The translations under genes and the position numbers were made by a program. Below are positions 42,036 through 49,616 of a stretch of 64,000 nucleotides of DNA, in pieces (positions within the stretch are counted from its first letter, which is position 1; each line of letters begins with the position of its first letter). Source of the DNA: Ascidiaceihabitans sp039975415 (GTDB taxonomy: Bacteria > Pseudomonadota > Alphaproteobacteria > Rhodobacterales > Rhodobacteraceae); NCBI RefSeq assembly GCF_039975415.1, contig NZ_JBDWHD010000016.1; one strand, 5' to 3'. A model generated the notes under the pieces. The model was given only the letters and a program-made list of their open reading frames with translations. It made no database searches and was not told the DNA's origin.

Positions 42036-42847
42036 ACCGCAACCTCGTCATCGGTGGGGTGCTGTCGCTGCTGGCCATTGCCGCCGCCCTTGTGTCCTTT
42101 GTCTGGACGCCTTTTGAACACACCGCAATGAACATCCCCGCCAAACTGCAAACGCCAAACGGTGTGCATTGGTTTGGCACCGACCATTTCGGACGCGACA
42201 TTTTCAGCATGATCATGGTGGGGGCACGGACGTCGATTGCGGTGGCTTTTGTCGCTGTGGGGATCGGTATGGCGCTTGGCATACCGCTGGGGCTTTGGGC
42301 TGCGGCGCGTAAAGGATCATACGTGGACGAGCTGATTATGCGCGCCAACGACTTGATTTTTGCCTTTCCCTCATTGGTCATCGCCATCCTGATCACAGCA
42401 ATTTTTGGCGCTGGGGCCATCAACGCGATCATCGCCATTGGCATCTTCAATATCCCTGTCTTTGCGCGGGTGGTGCGGGGTGCGGCCATGCCGATCTGGG
42501 AACGTGAATTTATTCTCGCAGCCCGTGTTGCTGGCAAGAACGCGGCGCGCATATCGCTGGAACACATTCTGCCCAACGTCATGAACCTGCTGATCGTGCA
42601 GGCCACCATCCAGTTCAGCCTTGGCATTCTGGCCGAGGCGGCCTTGTCGTATGTTGGTCTTGGCGCACAGCCCCCCACCCCAAGCTGGGGACGGATGCTG
42701 GCAGATGCGCAAACCCTTGTCAGCATAGCGCCGCATATGGCTCTGATCCCCGGCTTTGCCATCATCATCACGGTGCTGGGCCTGAACCTGATGGGGGACG
42801 GCTTGCGCGACTATCTGAACCCGCGACTTCGGGTGGCGCGGACATGA
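42032..42847 (+). CDS. Opp/Dpp-type ABC transporter permease 2
   Basis: A 271-residue permease of the DppC class. The sequence WFGTDHFGRDIFSMIMVGAR is the DppC hallmark, followed by about five spans. The EAA loop is FILAARVAGKNAARISLEHI, then LPNVMNLLIVQ, with a C-terminal GLNLMGDGLRDYLNPR. Overlaps both neighbours by ATGA, so B-C-DF are translationally coupled. Confidence 0.93.
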   Translation: MNRNLVIGGVLSLLAIAAALVSFVWTPFEHTAMNIPAKLQTPNGVHWFGTDHFGRDIFSMIMVGARTSIAVAFVAVGIGMALGIPLGLWAAARKGSYVDELIMRANDLIFAFPSLVIAILITAIFGAGAINAIIAIGIFNIPVFARVVRGAAMPIWEREFILAARVAGKNAARISLEHILPNVMNLLIVQATIQFSLGILAEAALSYVGLGAQPPTPSWGRMLADAQTLVSIAPHMALIPGFAIIITVLGLNLMGDGLRDYLNPRLRVART

Positions 42848-44448
42848 GCCTTCTGACCATTCGCAATCTGTCCCTATCGATTGGCACGGCCACAATTCTG
42901 GAAAACGTGTCACTTGATGTGGCGCCCGGTCAAATTGTGGCCGTGACCGGAGAAAGCGGGTCAGGCAAATCCATGACGGCACTTGGGGTCATCGGATTGT
43001 TGCCTGATCACGCGGTCACAACCGGCGATATCCTGCTGGACGGCGAAAACCTTTTGGACCAATCCGAAGCGCAAATGTGCCAGTTGCGGGGCAACGACAT
43101 CGGCATGGTGTTTCAAGAACCGATGACCGCGTTGAACCCGGTACAAACCATCGGGGACCAGGTGGCGGAAACAATCCTGATCCACTCCAACACCTCCAAA
43201 CGGGCCGCGCGTGCGCAAGCCGCCGACATGTTGACACGCGTGGGTTTGCCACAAGACAAATTCCCTTTGTCGCGCTATCCCCACGAGCTTTCGGGCGGGC
43301 AACGGCAACGCGTCGTGATTGCCATGGCCATCGCGTTACGGCCCAAGCTGTTGATTGCGGACGAACCAACAACGGCCCTGGATGTCACAACCCAAGCGCA
43401 AATCCTTGATCTGCTTCAAGGCCTCGCCCGCGATTACGATATGGGATTGCTGATGATCACCCACGACTTGGCCGTTGTGTCGGACATGGCCGACCATATC
43501 GTGGTGATGCGACTGGGGCGGATCGTCGAACAAGGTGCCACAAACGCGTTGCTTGCCAACATGCAGCATGACTACACCAAAATGCTGTTCGCAGCGTCAG
43601 GGCACGAAGTCGCATTGCCCCCTGTCACACAGTCTAAACCGCTACTTAGGGTCAATTCTGTGCGACGCACCTACAAGATGCCGCGCACCTCATTGTTCGG
43701 GGCGCCCGCGCTGTTCGAAGCCCTGAAAGGCGTCAGCTTTAACATAGATCGCGGCGAACGCGTGGGGCTGGTGGGGGAAAGTGGCTGCGGAAAATCGACG
43801 CTCACACGGGCCATTCTGGGGTTGGACCCTGTGCAGTCGGGTGAAATCCTGATCGACGATGCCCCCGTTTATGCGGGACAGACCCCCGACCTTGATGTGC
43901 GGCGCAAAATGCAGGTGGTGTTTCAGGACCCCTTTGGCAGCTTCAACCCAAGGCACAAGGTCGACAGGTTGATCACCGAACCGTTCCATTTGCTGAAACA
44001 GCCCCCCAAAGGGGCTGCGCGACAGGCGTTGATTGGTGAAACGCTTGAGGCCGTGGGCTTAGCCGCTGCGGACCAGCACAAATACATCCATCAGTTTTCC
44101 GGCGGTCAGCGCCAGAGAATCGCAATCGCACGCGCTTTGATCATCAAGCCTGAATTGATTGTGTTCGACGAAGCGGTCAGTGCGCTGGATGTATCGGTGC
44201 GCGCCCAAATCCTTGACCTGCTGGCGGACCTAAGTGCACGCTACGGGCTAACATATTTGTTCATCAGCCATGACTTAAGCGTGGTGAAAACCGTGACTGA
44301 CCGCGTGTTGGTCATGAAAGCAGGCCAAATAGTTGAACAAGGTGTGACGGCTCAGGTCTTTGCAAGCCCGCAACATCCCTATACGCAAGAGCTGTTGAAC
44401 GCGGCACCCAAACTGCCGGACCTCCACCCTCTCGGATCATCGCTTTAG
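42844..44448 (+). CDS. Opp/Dpp-type ABC transporter, fused double ATP-binding protein
   Basis: A 534-residue protein carrying two complete ATPase domains, equivalent to DppD plus DppF. Walker A motifs are GESGSGKS (about 37-44) and GESGCGKST (about 311-319). The signatures are LSGGQRQRVVIAMAI and FSGGQRQRIAIARAL. Walker B is LLIADEPTTALD and LIVFDEAVSALD. Each half ends in the oligopeptide C-terminal region (QHDYTKMLF; QHPYTQELL). It powers import with the two permeases and the binding protein at 38017. Confidence 0.94.
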   Translation: MSLLTIRNLSLSIGTATILENVSLDVAPGQIVAVTGESGSGKSMTALGVIGLLPDHAVTTGDILLDGENLLDQSEAQMCQLRGNDIGMVFQEPMTALNPVQTIGDQVAETILIHSNTSKRAARAQAADMLTRVGLPQDKFPLSRYPHELSGGQRQRVVIAMAIALRPKLLIADEPTTALDVTTQAQILDLLQGLARDYDMGLLMITHDLAVVSDMADHIVVMRLGRIVEQGATNALLANMQHDYTKMLFAASGHEVALPPVTQSKPLLRVNSVRRTYKMPRTSLFGAPALFEALKGVSFNIDRGERVGLVGESGCGKSTLTRAILGLDPVQSGEILIDDAPVYAGQTPDLDVRRKMQVVFQDPFGSFNPRHKVDRLITEPFHLLKQPPKGAARQALIGETLEAVGLAAADQHKYIHQFSGGQRQRIAIARALIIKPELIVFDEAVSALDVSVRAQILDLLADLSARYGLTYLFISHDLSVVKTVTDRVLVMKAGQIVEQGVTAQVFASPQHPYTQELLNAAPKLPDLHPLGSSL

Positions 44449-44475
44449 GATGACCACTCTAAAGGATGCAATCAC

Positions 44476-45255
44476 GTGATATTCCTTCGGCTTTTACTGG
44501 TTGTGCTTTTGGCATGCCCTTTCGCGGCAAGCGCCCAAGAAAAAGTGCGCAAAAGCGATGTGGTACGGCTGTTGCAAAAACTTCAAACCGAACAGAACAA
44601 CCCGCAGGCATTGCGCGCGGCAGGATTTGAAGGCGAAAAACTGAAGCTGATGTTGGATCACGGCACCAAACTGGCCAACAACCAGACAATCCTGGGACAC
44701 ATGGCCGATCAATTGATAAACGCCCGCAATGCCCCCACACAAACCAACCCTGTGGGTGGGCTGCTGGCACCGCTTTTGGACCGCGGCATGCCCTATATGC
44801 CCGTCAGCGAACAAATTTATCACATGAAGGTCGAACTGACCGTGATGCAAGCCATGAGCACTGCCAACTGTGGCCGCTCTGTCAAAGATACAATTGCTCC
44901 CGAAGTCTTTGGCCGTGCCCTTGTTCAAACCATGGCGCGGCTGAACGCGCCGGCCCTGAAGGAATACCTGAGGATCGTGCGCAAAGCTTCAACACTTGGG
45001 GTGTCACGACCCAACCCACCCCGTATTGCGGATGCAAAACGCGAAAAAGTCCTGGAGGGATTCGCAAGCGCTTTGGAAGTCACAGCCGCCGAAAAAGGGC
45101 TAAGCCGGGCATATGCGCGATCCGACACCGACATGCGCGGGTTAAGCAACCGCGAAGCCTGCGGATTGGGCTTGTTGTTTATCGAAACCATCATCGACAC
45201 CAAGGGGCCGAACCAGAAGCCGTTGTTGCAACTGTTCTGGCGCGACTTTCAATAG
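44476..45255 (+). CDS. secreted hypothetical protein
   Basis: A 259-residue protein with a signal peptide (FLRLLLVVLLACPFAASA, cleavage before QEKV). The rest is mainly predicted helical and basic-acidic, with isolated cysteines in STANCGRSVKD and REACGLG that could pair. I do not recognise a domain. The start is GTG 44476, with AAAGGA nine bases upstream. It lies 27 bases after the transporter ATPase and 13 before the SDR gene, so it is part of the same transcription unit. A periplasmic role associated with the imported compound is inference only. Confidence 0.7.
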   Translation: MIFLRLLLVVLLACPFAASAQEKVRKSDVVRLLQKLQTEQNNPQALRAAGFEGEKLKLMLDHGTKLANNQTILGHMADQLINARNAPTQTNPVGGLLAPLLDRGMPYMPVSEQIYHMKVELTVMQAMSTANCGRSVKDTIAPEVFGRALVQTMARLNAPALKEYLRIVRKASTLGVSRPNPPRIADAKREKVLEGFASALEVTAAEKGLSRAYARSDTDMRGLSNREACGLGLLFIETIIDTKGPNQKPLLQLFWRDFQ

Positions 45256-45268
45256 AGGGAAAACCACC

Positions 45269-46015
45269 ATGCGACTGGACCAAAAAACTGCAATCGTGAC
45301 CGGGGCCGCATCCGGCTTTGGCGCAGGGATCGTCGCAAAATTCGTGGCTGAAGGGTGCCGCGTTCTGGTCGCGGACATCAATGCAGACGGGGCGAAAACC
45401 GAAGCGGCCAAGCACGGGGTATCCGCTGTTGCGTGTACCGTAGATGTGGCAAATGGCGCATCGGTCAAAGCCATGGTGGATGCCGCGATTGCTGCGTTTG
45501 GCCACGTCGACATTCTGGTCAACAATGCTGGCGTGACGCATTTACCGGCGCCTATGGAAGACGTCACCGAAGATGATTTTGACCGCGTCTACAGCGTGAA
45601 TATGAAATCCGTCTACCACAGCGCCCGCCATCTTGTGCCACACATGAAATCCCGCAAAAGCGGCGCAATCCTGAACATCGCATCCACCGCAGGCGTCTCT
45701 CCGCGTCCGCGCCTGAACTGGTACAACGCCTCAAAAGGCTGGATGATCAATGCCACCAAGGGCATGGCCGTGGAACTGGCCCCCGAAGGCATCCGCGTCA
45801 ATGCGTTGAACCCTGTGGCGGGGGAAACACCGCTGCTGAAAAGCTTCATGGGCGAAGACACCCCGGAAATGCGCGCCAAATTCCTGTCGACCATTCCGCT
45901 GGGACGTTTTTCGACGCCCGAAGACCTTGCAAATGCCGCGTGTTACCTGTGTTCGGACGAGGCCAGCATGATAACAGGGGTGGCCATGGAAGTAGACGGG
46001 GGACGGTGCATATGA
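45269..46015 (+). CDS. short-chain dehydrogenase/reductase (FabG-like SDR)
   Basis: A 248-residue classical SDR. The cofactor motif is VTGAASGFGAGIV (TGxxxGxG) with an acidic residue in VLVADINADG after strand 2, favouring NAD(H). NNAGVTHLP is the structural NNAG. The catalytic Ser lies in ILNIASTAGVS, with Tyr and Lys in NWYNASKGWM. It oxidises or reduces an alcohol/keto group of an unknown intermediate. Preceded by AGAGGG; overlaps the cupin start as ATGA. Confidence 0.9.
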   Translation: MRLDQKTAIVTGAASGFGAGIVAKFVAEGCRVLVADINADGAKTEAAKHGVSAVACTVDVANGASVKAMVDAAIAAFGHVDILVNNAGVTHLPAPMEDVTEDDFDRVYSVNMKSVYHSARHLVPHMKSRKSGAILNIASTAGVSPRPRLNWYNASKGWMINATKGMAVELAPEGIRVNALNPVAGETPLLKSFMGEDTPEMRAKFLSTIPLGRFSTPEDLANAACYLCSDEASMITGVAMEVDGGRCI

Positions 46016-46362
46016 AGACGATCAACCTTGCGGAGAAACTCGCGCGGTTCGACAGCCACTGGGATCCCCATGTTGTGGCGGATTACAACGGCAACGACGT
46101 GATGGTCGTGAAATTTCAAGGCGAATTTCCGTTTCATGACCACCCTGACACCGATGATTTCTTTTTGGTGCTTGAAGGTGAAATGACAATGGATCTGGAC
46201 GGCGCACACCACACTGTCAAAGCGGGCGAATTGTTCATCGTGCCAAAAGGCGTCACCCACCGGCCCCGCGCCGAACACGAATGCAAGGTCTTGCTGATCG
46301 AACCCAAAGGTGTACCAAACACTGGTGATCCGGAAACAGCCGCTGCAAAACCACACATCTGA
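46012..46362 (+). CDS. small cupin domain protein
   Basis: A 116-residue single cupin. Its HDHPDTDDFFLVLEGEMTMD carries the metal-site His/His/Glu-type residues, and FIVPKGVTHRPRAEHE the second motif. The family includes mannose-6-phosphate-isomerase-like cupins of unassigned activity. The ATG overlaps the SDR stop, so the two are coupled. A repeat element follows the stop. Confidence 0.85.
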   Translation: MKTINLAEKLARFDSHWDPHVVADYNGNDVMVVKFQGEFPFHDHPDTDDFFLVLEGEMTMDLDGAHHTVKAGELFIVPKGVTHRPRAEHECKVLLIEPKGVPNTGDPETAAAKPHI

Positions 46363-46363
46363 T

Positions 46364-46399
46364 CCTGCTTCATCTCGCAAAATAAACCTTCGCCGAAGG
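46364..46399. repeat. intergenic repeat element copy A (with small hairpin)
   Basis: CCTGCTTCATCTCGC then ATAAACCT (46364-46389) is shared almost base for base with 57156-57182. It is followed here by the hairpin CCTTCG-C-CGAAGG (46387-46399). It fills the gap between the cupin and P1 peptidase genes. It looks like one member of a dispersed REP-like family of this genome. Confidence 0.7.
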
Positions 46400-46411
46400 C
46401 CTTAAATCCAA

Positions 46412-47413
46412 ATGAAACCCGGACCCAAAAACAGCATTACAGATATTGCCGGACTAAAAGTCGGCAACGCCCAAAACGACACCCTGAAATCAGGCACAAC
46501 AGTGCTGGTGGGGGATGTACCTTTCACGGCCAGCGTGGCTGTGATGGGCGGCGCACCCGGAACCCGCGAAACCGACCTTTTGGCACCCGACAAGTCCGTC
46601 GCACAGGTTGACGCGCTGGTTCTGTCGGGCGGGTCTGCCTATGGGTTGGACGCTTGTTCAGGGGTTGTGGACGGGTTGCGTGCGCAGGGGCGCGGCTACA
46701 AGGTGGCAGACGCAATCATCCCGCTTGTTCCGGGTGCTATCTTGTTCGATCTGATCAATGGCGGCGAAAAAAATTGGGACACCAACCCCTACCGCCAGCT
46801 TGGGCGCGACGCGTTTGAAGCCGCCTCTGAACAGTTTGAAATTGGCACTGCGGGCGCGGGCACAGGGGCTTTGACAGGCATGTTCAAAGGCGGGCTTGGC
46901 ACCGCATCTTTGGTTTTGCCAAACGGGGCCACAGTGGCCGCATTGGTCGCTGCAAACCCCATCGGCAGCGCCACGACACCGTCTGATACGCATTTCTGGG
47001 CCGCTCCATTCGAAATTGACGGCGAATTCGGCGGCAAAGGTCCCGATCCATCCAGCGGTTTGGGCCGTGATTTGACCAGCCGAAAAATGACCGCCCTGTA
47101 CGAGCGCGCGAACACAACCATCGCCATTGTCGCCACCGATCTGGCATTGGACAAGGCCCAATGCTTGCGGTTCGCCACAGCCGCCCATGATGGTATCGGG
47201 CGCGCCATTGTTCCCGCGCATTGTCCAGCTGATGGCGATCTGGTTTTTGCGGCCGCGACAGGGGCGTATCCCATGGACAGCCCTGCCCGCGATTTGTTGA
47301 TGGCAGGTCATGGCGCGGCCTTGTGTCTTAGCCGCGCAATTGCCCGCGCGGTCTATGCGGCGACCCCTGCCAAAGGTGATCTGTTGCCCTGTTGGAGCGA
47401 TCACAATGCCTGA
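46412..47413 (+). CDS. P1-family peptidase (DmpA/beta-aminopeptidase type)
   Basis: A 333-residue N-terminal-nucleophile hydrolase of the S58/P1 family. LSGGSAYGLDACSGVVDGLR and KVADAIIPLVPGAILFDLIN are family hallmarks. The autocleavage site is expected in ERANTTIAIVATDLALDKAQ, between the Asn and the first Thr, which becomes the nucleophile. Members cleave beta-amino-acid or D-amino-acid amides and esters. The next gene starts eight bases before its stop. Confidence 0.9.
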   Translation: MKPGPKNSITDIAGLKVGNAQNDTLKSGTTVLVGDVPFTASVAVMGGAPGTRETDLLAPDKSVAQVDALVLSGGSAYGLDACSGVVDGLRAQGRGYKVADAIIPLVPGAILFDLINGGEKNWDTNPYRQLGRDAFEAASEQFEIGTAGAGTGALTGMFKGGLGTASLVLPNGATVAALVAANPIGSATTPSDTHFWAAPFEIDGEFGGKGPDPSSGLGRDLTSRKMTALYERANTTIAIVATDLALDKAQCLRFATAAHDGIGRAIVPAHCPADGDLVFAAATGAYPMDSPARDLLMAGHGAALCLSRAIARAVYAATPAKGDLLPCWSDHNA

Positions 47414-48194
47414 ATTTGCCCATGATGGCGTGACTATACATTACGAAATCAGCGGCCATGGCCCGCCTTTGTTGATGATTGCGGGGATGCTCAGCGACAG
47501 CGCAAGCTGGGCGCCTCTTGTCCCATTGTTAGAGCCACATTTCACATTGATCCGACCCGACAACCGAACCACAGGTCGCACACGGCCAATCGGCGCTCCG
47601 GCTTCAGTCACCCATTTCGCATCTGATGCGCTGGCCCTGCTGGATCATCTAGATCTGCAAAAGGCCCATGTTTTAGGTCATTCGATGGGCGGCGCCGTCG
47701 CAATGATCTTGGCGCGGGTTGCACCGAAACGTGTGCAATCATTGGCATTGGCCGCGGCGGCCCCCCTACAGCTTAAGCGCAATCTTGCGCTGTTTCAGAC
47801 GTTGCTGGCCATTCGCAAAAGCGACGCAAGCCCCGACACATGGCTGCGTGCGTTATTCCCGTGGCTGTTTGACCCGACGGTTTACGAATTGGAAAATGCC
47901 GTGCAAGAGGCCGTTGATGCTTCGCTTGCCTACCCTCATGCGCAAAGCGCGGATGCCATGTCACATCAGATCACGGCATTGGCCGATTTTGATCCAACGC
48001 CATTGCTGGGCACATACCCTATGCCCACCTGCGCTTTTCTGGGGGAAAATGATCTTTTGTTGCCAGTCGCCGTCGCCCAACAGGCGCTTAGCGATATAGA
48101 CACTGTGATTTTGCCCGGCGCGGGTCATTCCATTCATTGGGATGTTCCGGACGTCGTCGCCCATCATCTAACAACCTTTACGAGGACCGCATGA
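47406..48194 (+). CDS. alpha/beta hydrolase (PcaD-like)
   Basis: A 262-residue alpha/beta-hydrolase. The oxyanion segment is PPLLMIAGMLSDSASW, and the nucleophile elbow is LGHSMGGAVA (Ser about 98). The acid is in LGENDLLLP, and the catalytic His in ILPGAGHSIHWD. The NRTTGRTRP stretch resembles enol-lactone hydrolases and related esterases, but this is not enough to call it pcaD. It overlaps the P1 gene by eight bases and the TPR gene by ATGA. Confidence 0.87.
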   Translation: MPEFAHDGVTIHYEISGHGPPLLMIAGMLSDSASWAPLVPLLEPHFTLIRPDNRTTGRTRPIGAPASVTHFASDALALLDHLDLQKAHVLGHSMGGAVAMILARVAPKRVQSLALAAAAPLQLKRNLALFQTLLAIRKSDASPDTWLRALFPWLFDPTVYELENAVQEAVDASLAYPHAQSADAMSHQITALADFDPTPLLGTYPMPTCAFLGENDLLLPVAVAQQALSDIDTVILPGAGHSIHWDVPDVVAHHLTTFTRTA

Positions 48195-49564
48195 CACAAG
48201 ACCTATATGGCCTGCCCGTCACAGGGGCCGATGCTGCCGCGCTGCAAGGCATCAACGATCTGATCCACGGCTTCATCAGCTTTGACCCCAAAGCCACAAA
48301 TGTCATGAAAGCGGCCGCTGACGCACCTGAGTGCTGTCTGGCCAACACCTACACAGCCATGATCTGGATGTTGCTTGAAGCCCCGATCGCGGCGGCCAAG
48401 GCCAACCCCTTTATTGAAGCAGCCGAACGCGCAGCCCCAAAAGCGACTGTGCGCGAACAGCTTATGACACAGGCAATTCGCGCATGGGTCGACGGTGATG
48501 TTCCCGCCTGCATCACCCTGTGCGAAACCATTCTGGATGACTATCCCCGCGATATGGTAGCTTTGAAGCTGGCGCAGTATCACACATTCAACAGTGGTGA
48601 TTTCGCAAGCATGCTCCGCGTGGCTCTGAAAACCATGCCAGCGGCTGACGACATTCCCTATGCACATGGGATGGTGTCTTTTGGCTATGAAGAATGTCAC
48701 CTTCTGGACGATGCCGCCGCTTCTGCGCGGCGCGCTATGGACATTCAACGCGCTGAACCTTGGGCGCATCACACGCTGGCCCACGTCTACCTCACACGCG
48801 GGCAAACCAACGAAGGCATCGCATTTCTGGAAAGCGTGGCCGACACGTGGGATGGGCTAAATTCATTTATTCATTCACATCTTTGGTGGCACATGGCGCT
48901 GTTCTACATCAGCGCAGGCCGTCCGGACGATGTGCTGCAAGCCTATGACACCCATGTGTGGGGATTGGCCAAAGACTATTCCCAAGATCAGGTCGGTGCC
49001 GCATCACTGCTGGCACGCATGGAATTCGCGGGCATTGACGTGGGCGCACGTTGGGGGGATGTGGCTGATTACGTGGCCAAACGTGGCGCAGACACGGTTA
49101 GCCCGTTTCTGACGCTGCAATATCTATACGCTTTGGGCCGTGCAAAGCGTCCCGAAGGCGAAGCCCTTTTGGACGCGATCGAAGCCCGCGCAAAAGACAC
49201 CGCACAGCACGATCACAAAACATGGGAAGAGGTGGCATTATGGGCCGCCCATGGCATCGCCGCACATGCGGCCGAAGACTGGGACGACGCGATCCGGTTT
49301 CTGGGCAAGGCGCTGCCACGGCTGGCAGAATGCGGGGGAAGCCACGCACAGCGGGATCTGTTTGAACAAATCCACCTAGATGCGTTGATCCAGTCGGGAC
49401 AAGCATCAAAGGCGCAGCAGGTGTTGGAAATGCGACGCACTTTCGATCCGGGTGGTGTGCCCTTGAACATGATGCTGGCGGATGTTTACGACCAGTCAGG
49501 ATTGCCCGGCCAAGCGGCCATTGCACGGGCGCGCGCTGAAAGCGCCAAAGCGACGCTGCACTAG
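48191..49564 (+). CDS. tetratricopeptide-repeat protein of the TTC38 family
   Basis: A 457-residue all-helical protein with TPR-like repeats over most of its length. DIPYAHGMVSFGYEECHLLD, AEPWAHHTLAHVYLTRGQTN and FIHSHLWWHMALFYISAGRP are typical of the TTC38 group, whose biochemical role is not established. There is no signal peptide, so it is cytosolic. I start at ATG 48191, overlapping the hydrolase stop; a longer frame to 48137 would lie inside that gene. Last gene of the plus-strand operon, followed by two hairpins. Confidence 0.82.
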   Translation: MTQDLYGLPVTGADAAALQGINDLIHGFISFDPKATNVMKAAADAPECCLANTYTAMIWMLLEAPIAAAKANPFIEAAERAAPKATVREQLMTQAIRAWVDGDVPACITLCETILDDYPRDMVALKLAQYHTFNSGDFASMLRVALKTMPAADDIPYAHGMVSFGYEECHLLDDAAASARRAMDIQRAEPWAHHTLAHVYLTRGQTNEGIAFLESVADTWDGLNSFIHSHLWWHMALFYISAGRPDDVLQAYDTHVWGLAKDYSQDQVGAASLLARMEFAGIDVGARWGDVADYVAKRGADTVSPFLTLQYLYALGRAKRPEGEALLDAIEARAKDTAQHDHKTWEEVALWAAHGIAAHAAEDWDDAIRFLGKALPRLAECGGSHAQRDLFEQIHLDALIQSGQASKAQQVLEMRRTFDPGGVPLNMMLADVYDQSGLPGQAAIARARAESAKATLH

Positions 49565-49565
49565 C

Positions 49566-49610
49566 CGTTTTCTTGAAAAGAAAACGTAGCGGAAAATTTG
49601 AAATTTTCCG
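49566..49610. terminator. tandem palindromic hairpins between convergent TTC38 and dxs genes
   Basis: CGTTTTCTT-GAA-AAGAAAACG (49566-49586) is followed three bases later by CGGAAAATTT-G-AAATTTTCCG (49590-49610). Both stems are perfect. Placed two bases after one stop and seven before the other, the pair can act on both strands as a bidirectional terminator. Confidence 0.75.
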
Positions 49611-49616
49611 TGACCC

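Noticed and set aside
47406..48194. Naming the alpha/beta hydrolase pcaD
   Set aside because: It resembles enol-lactone hydrolases, but so do many esterases. It is 42 kb from pcaC, in a different operon.
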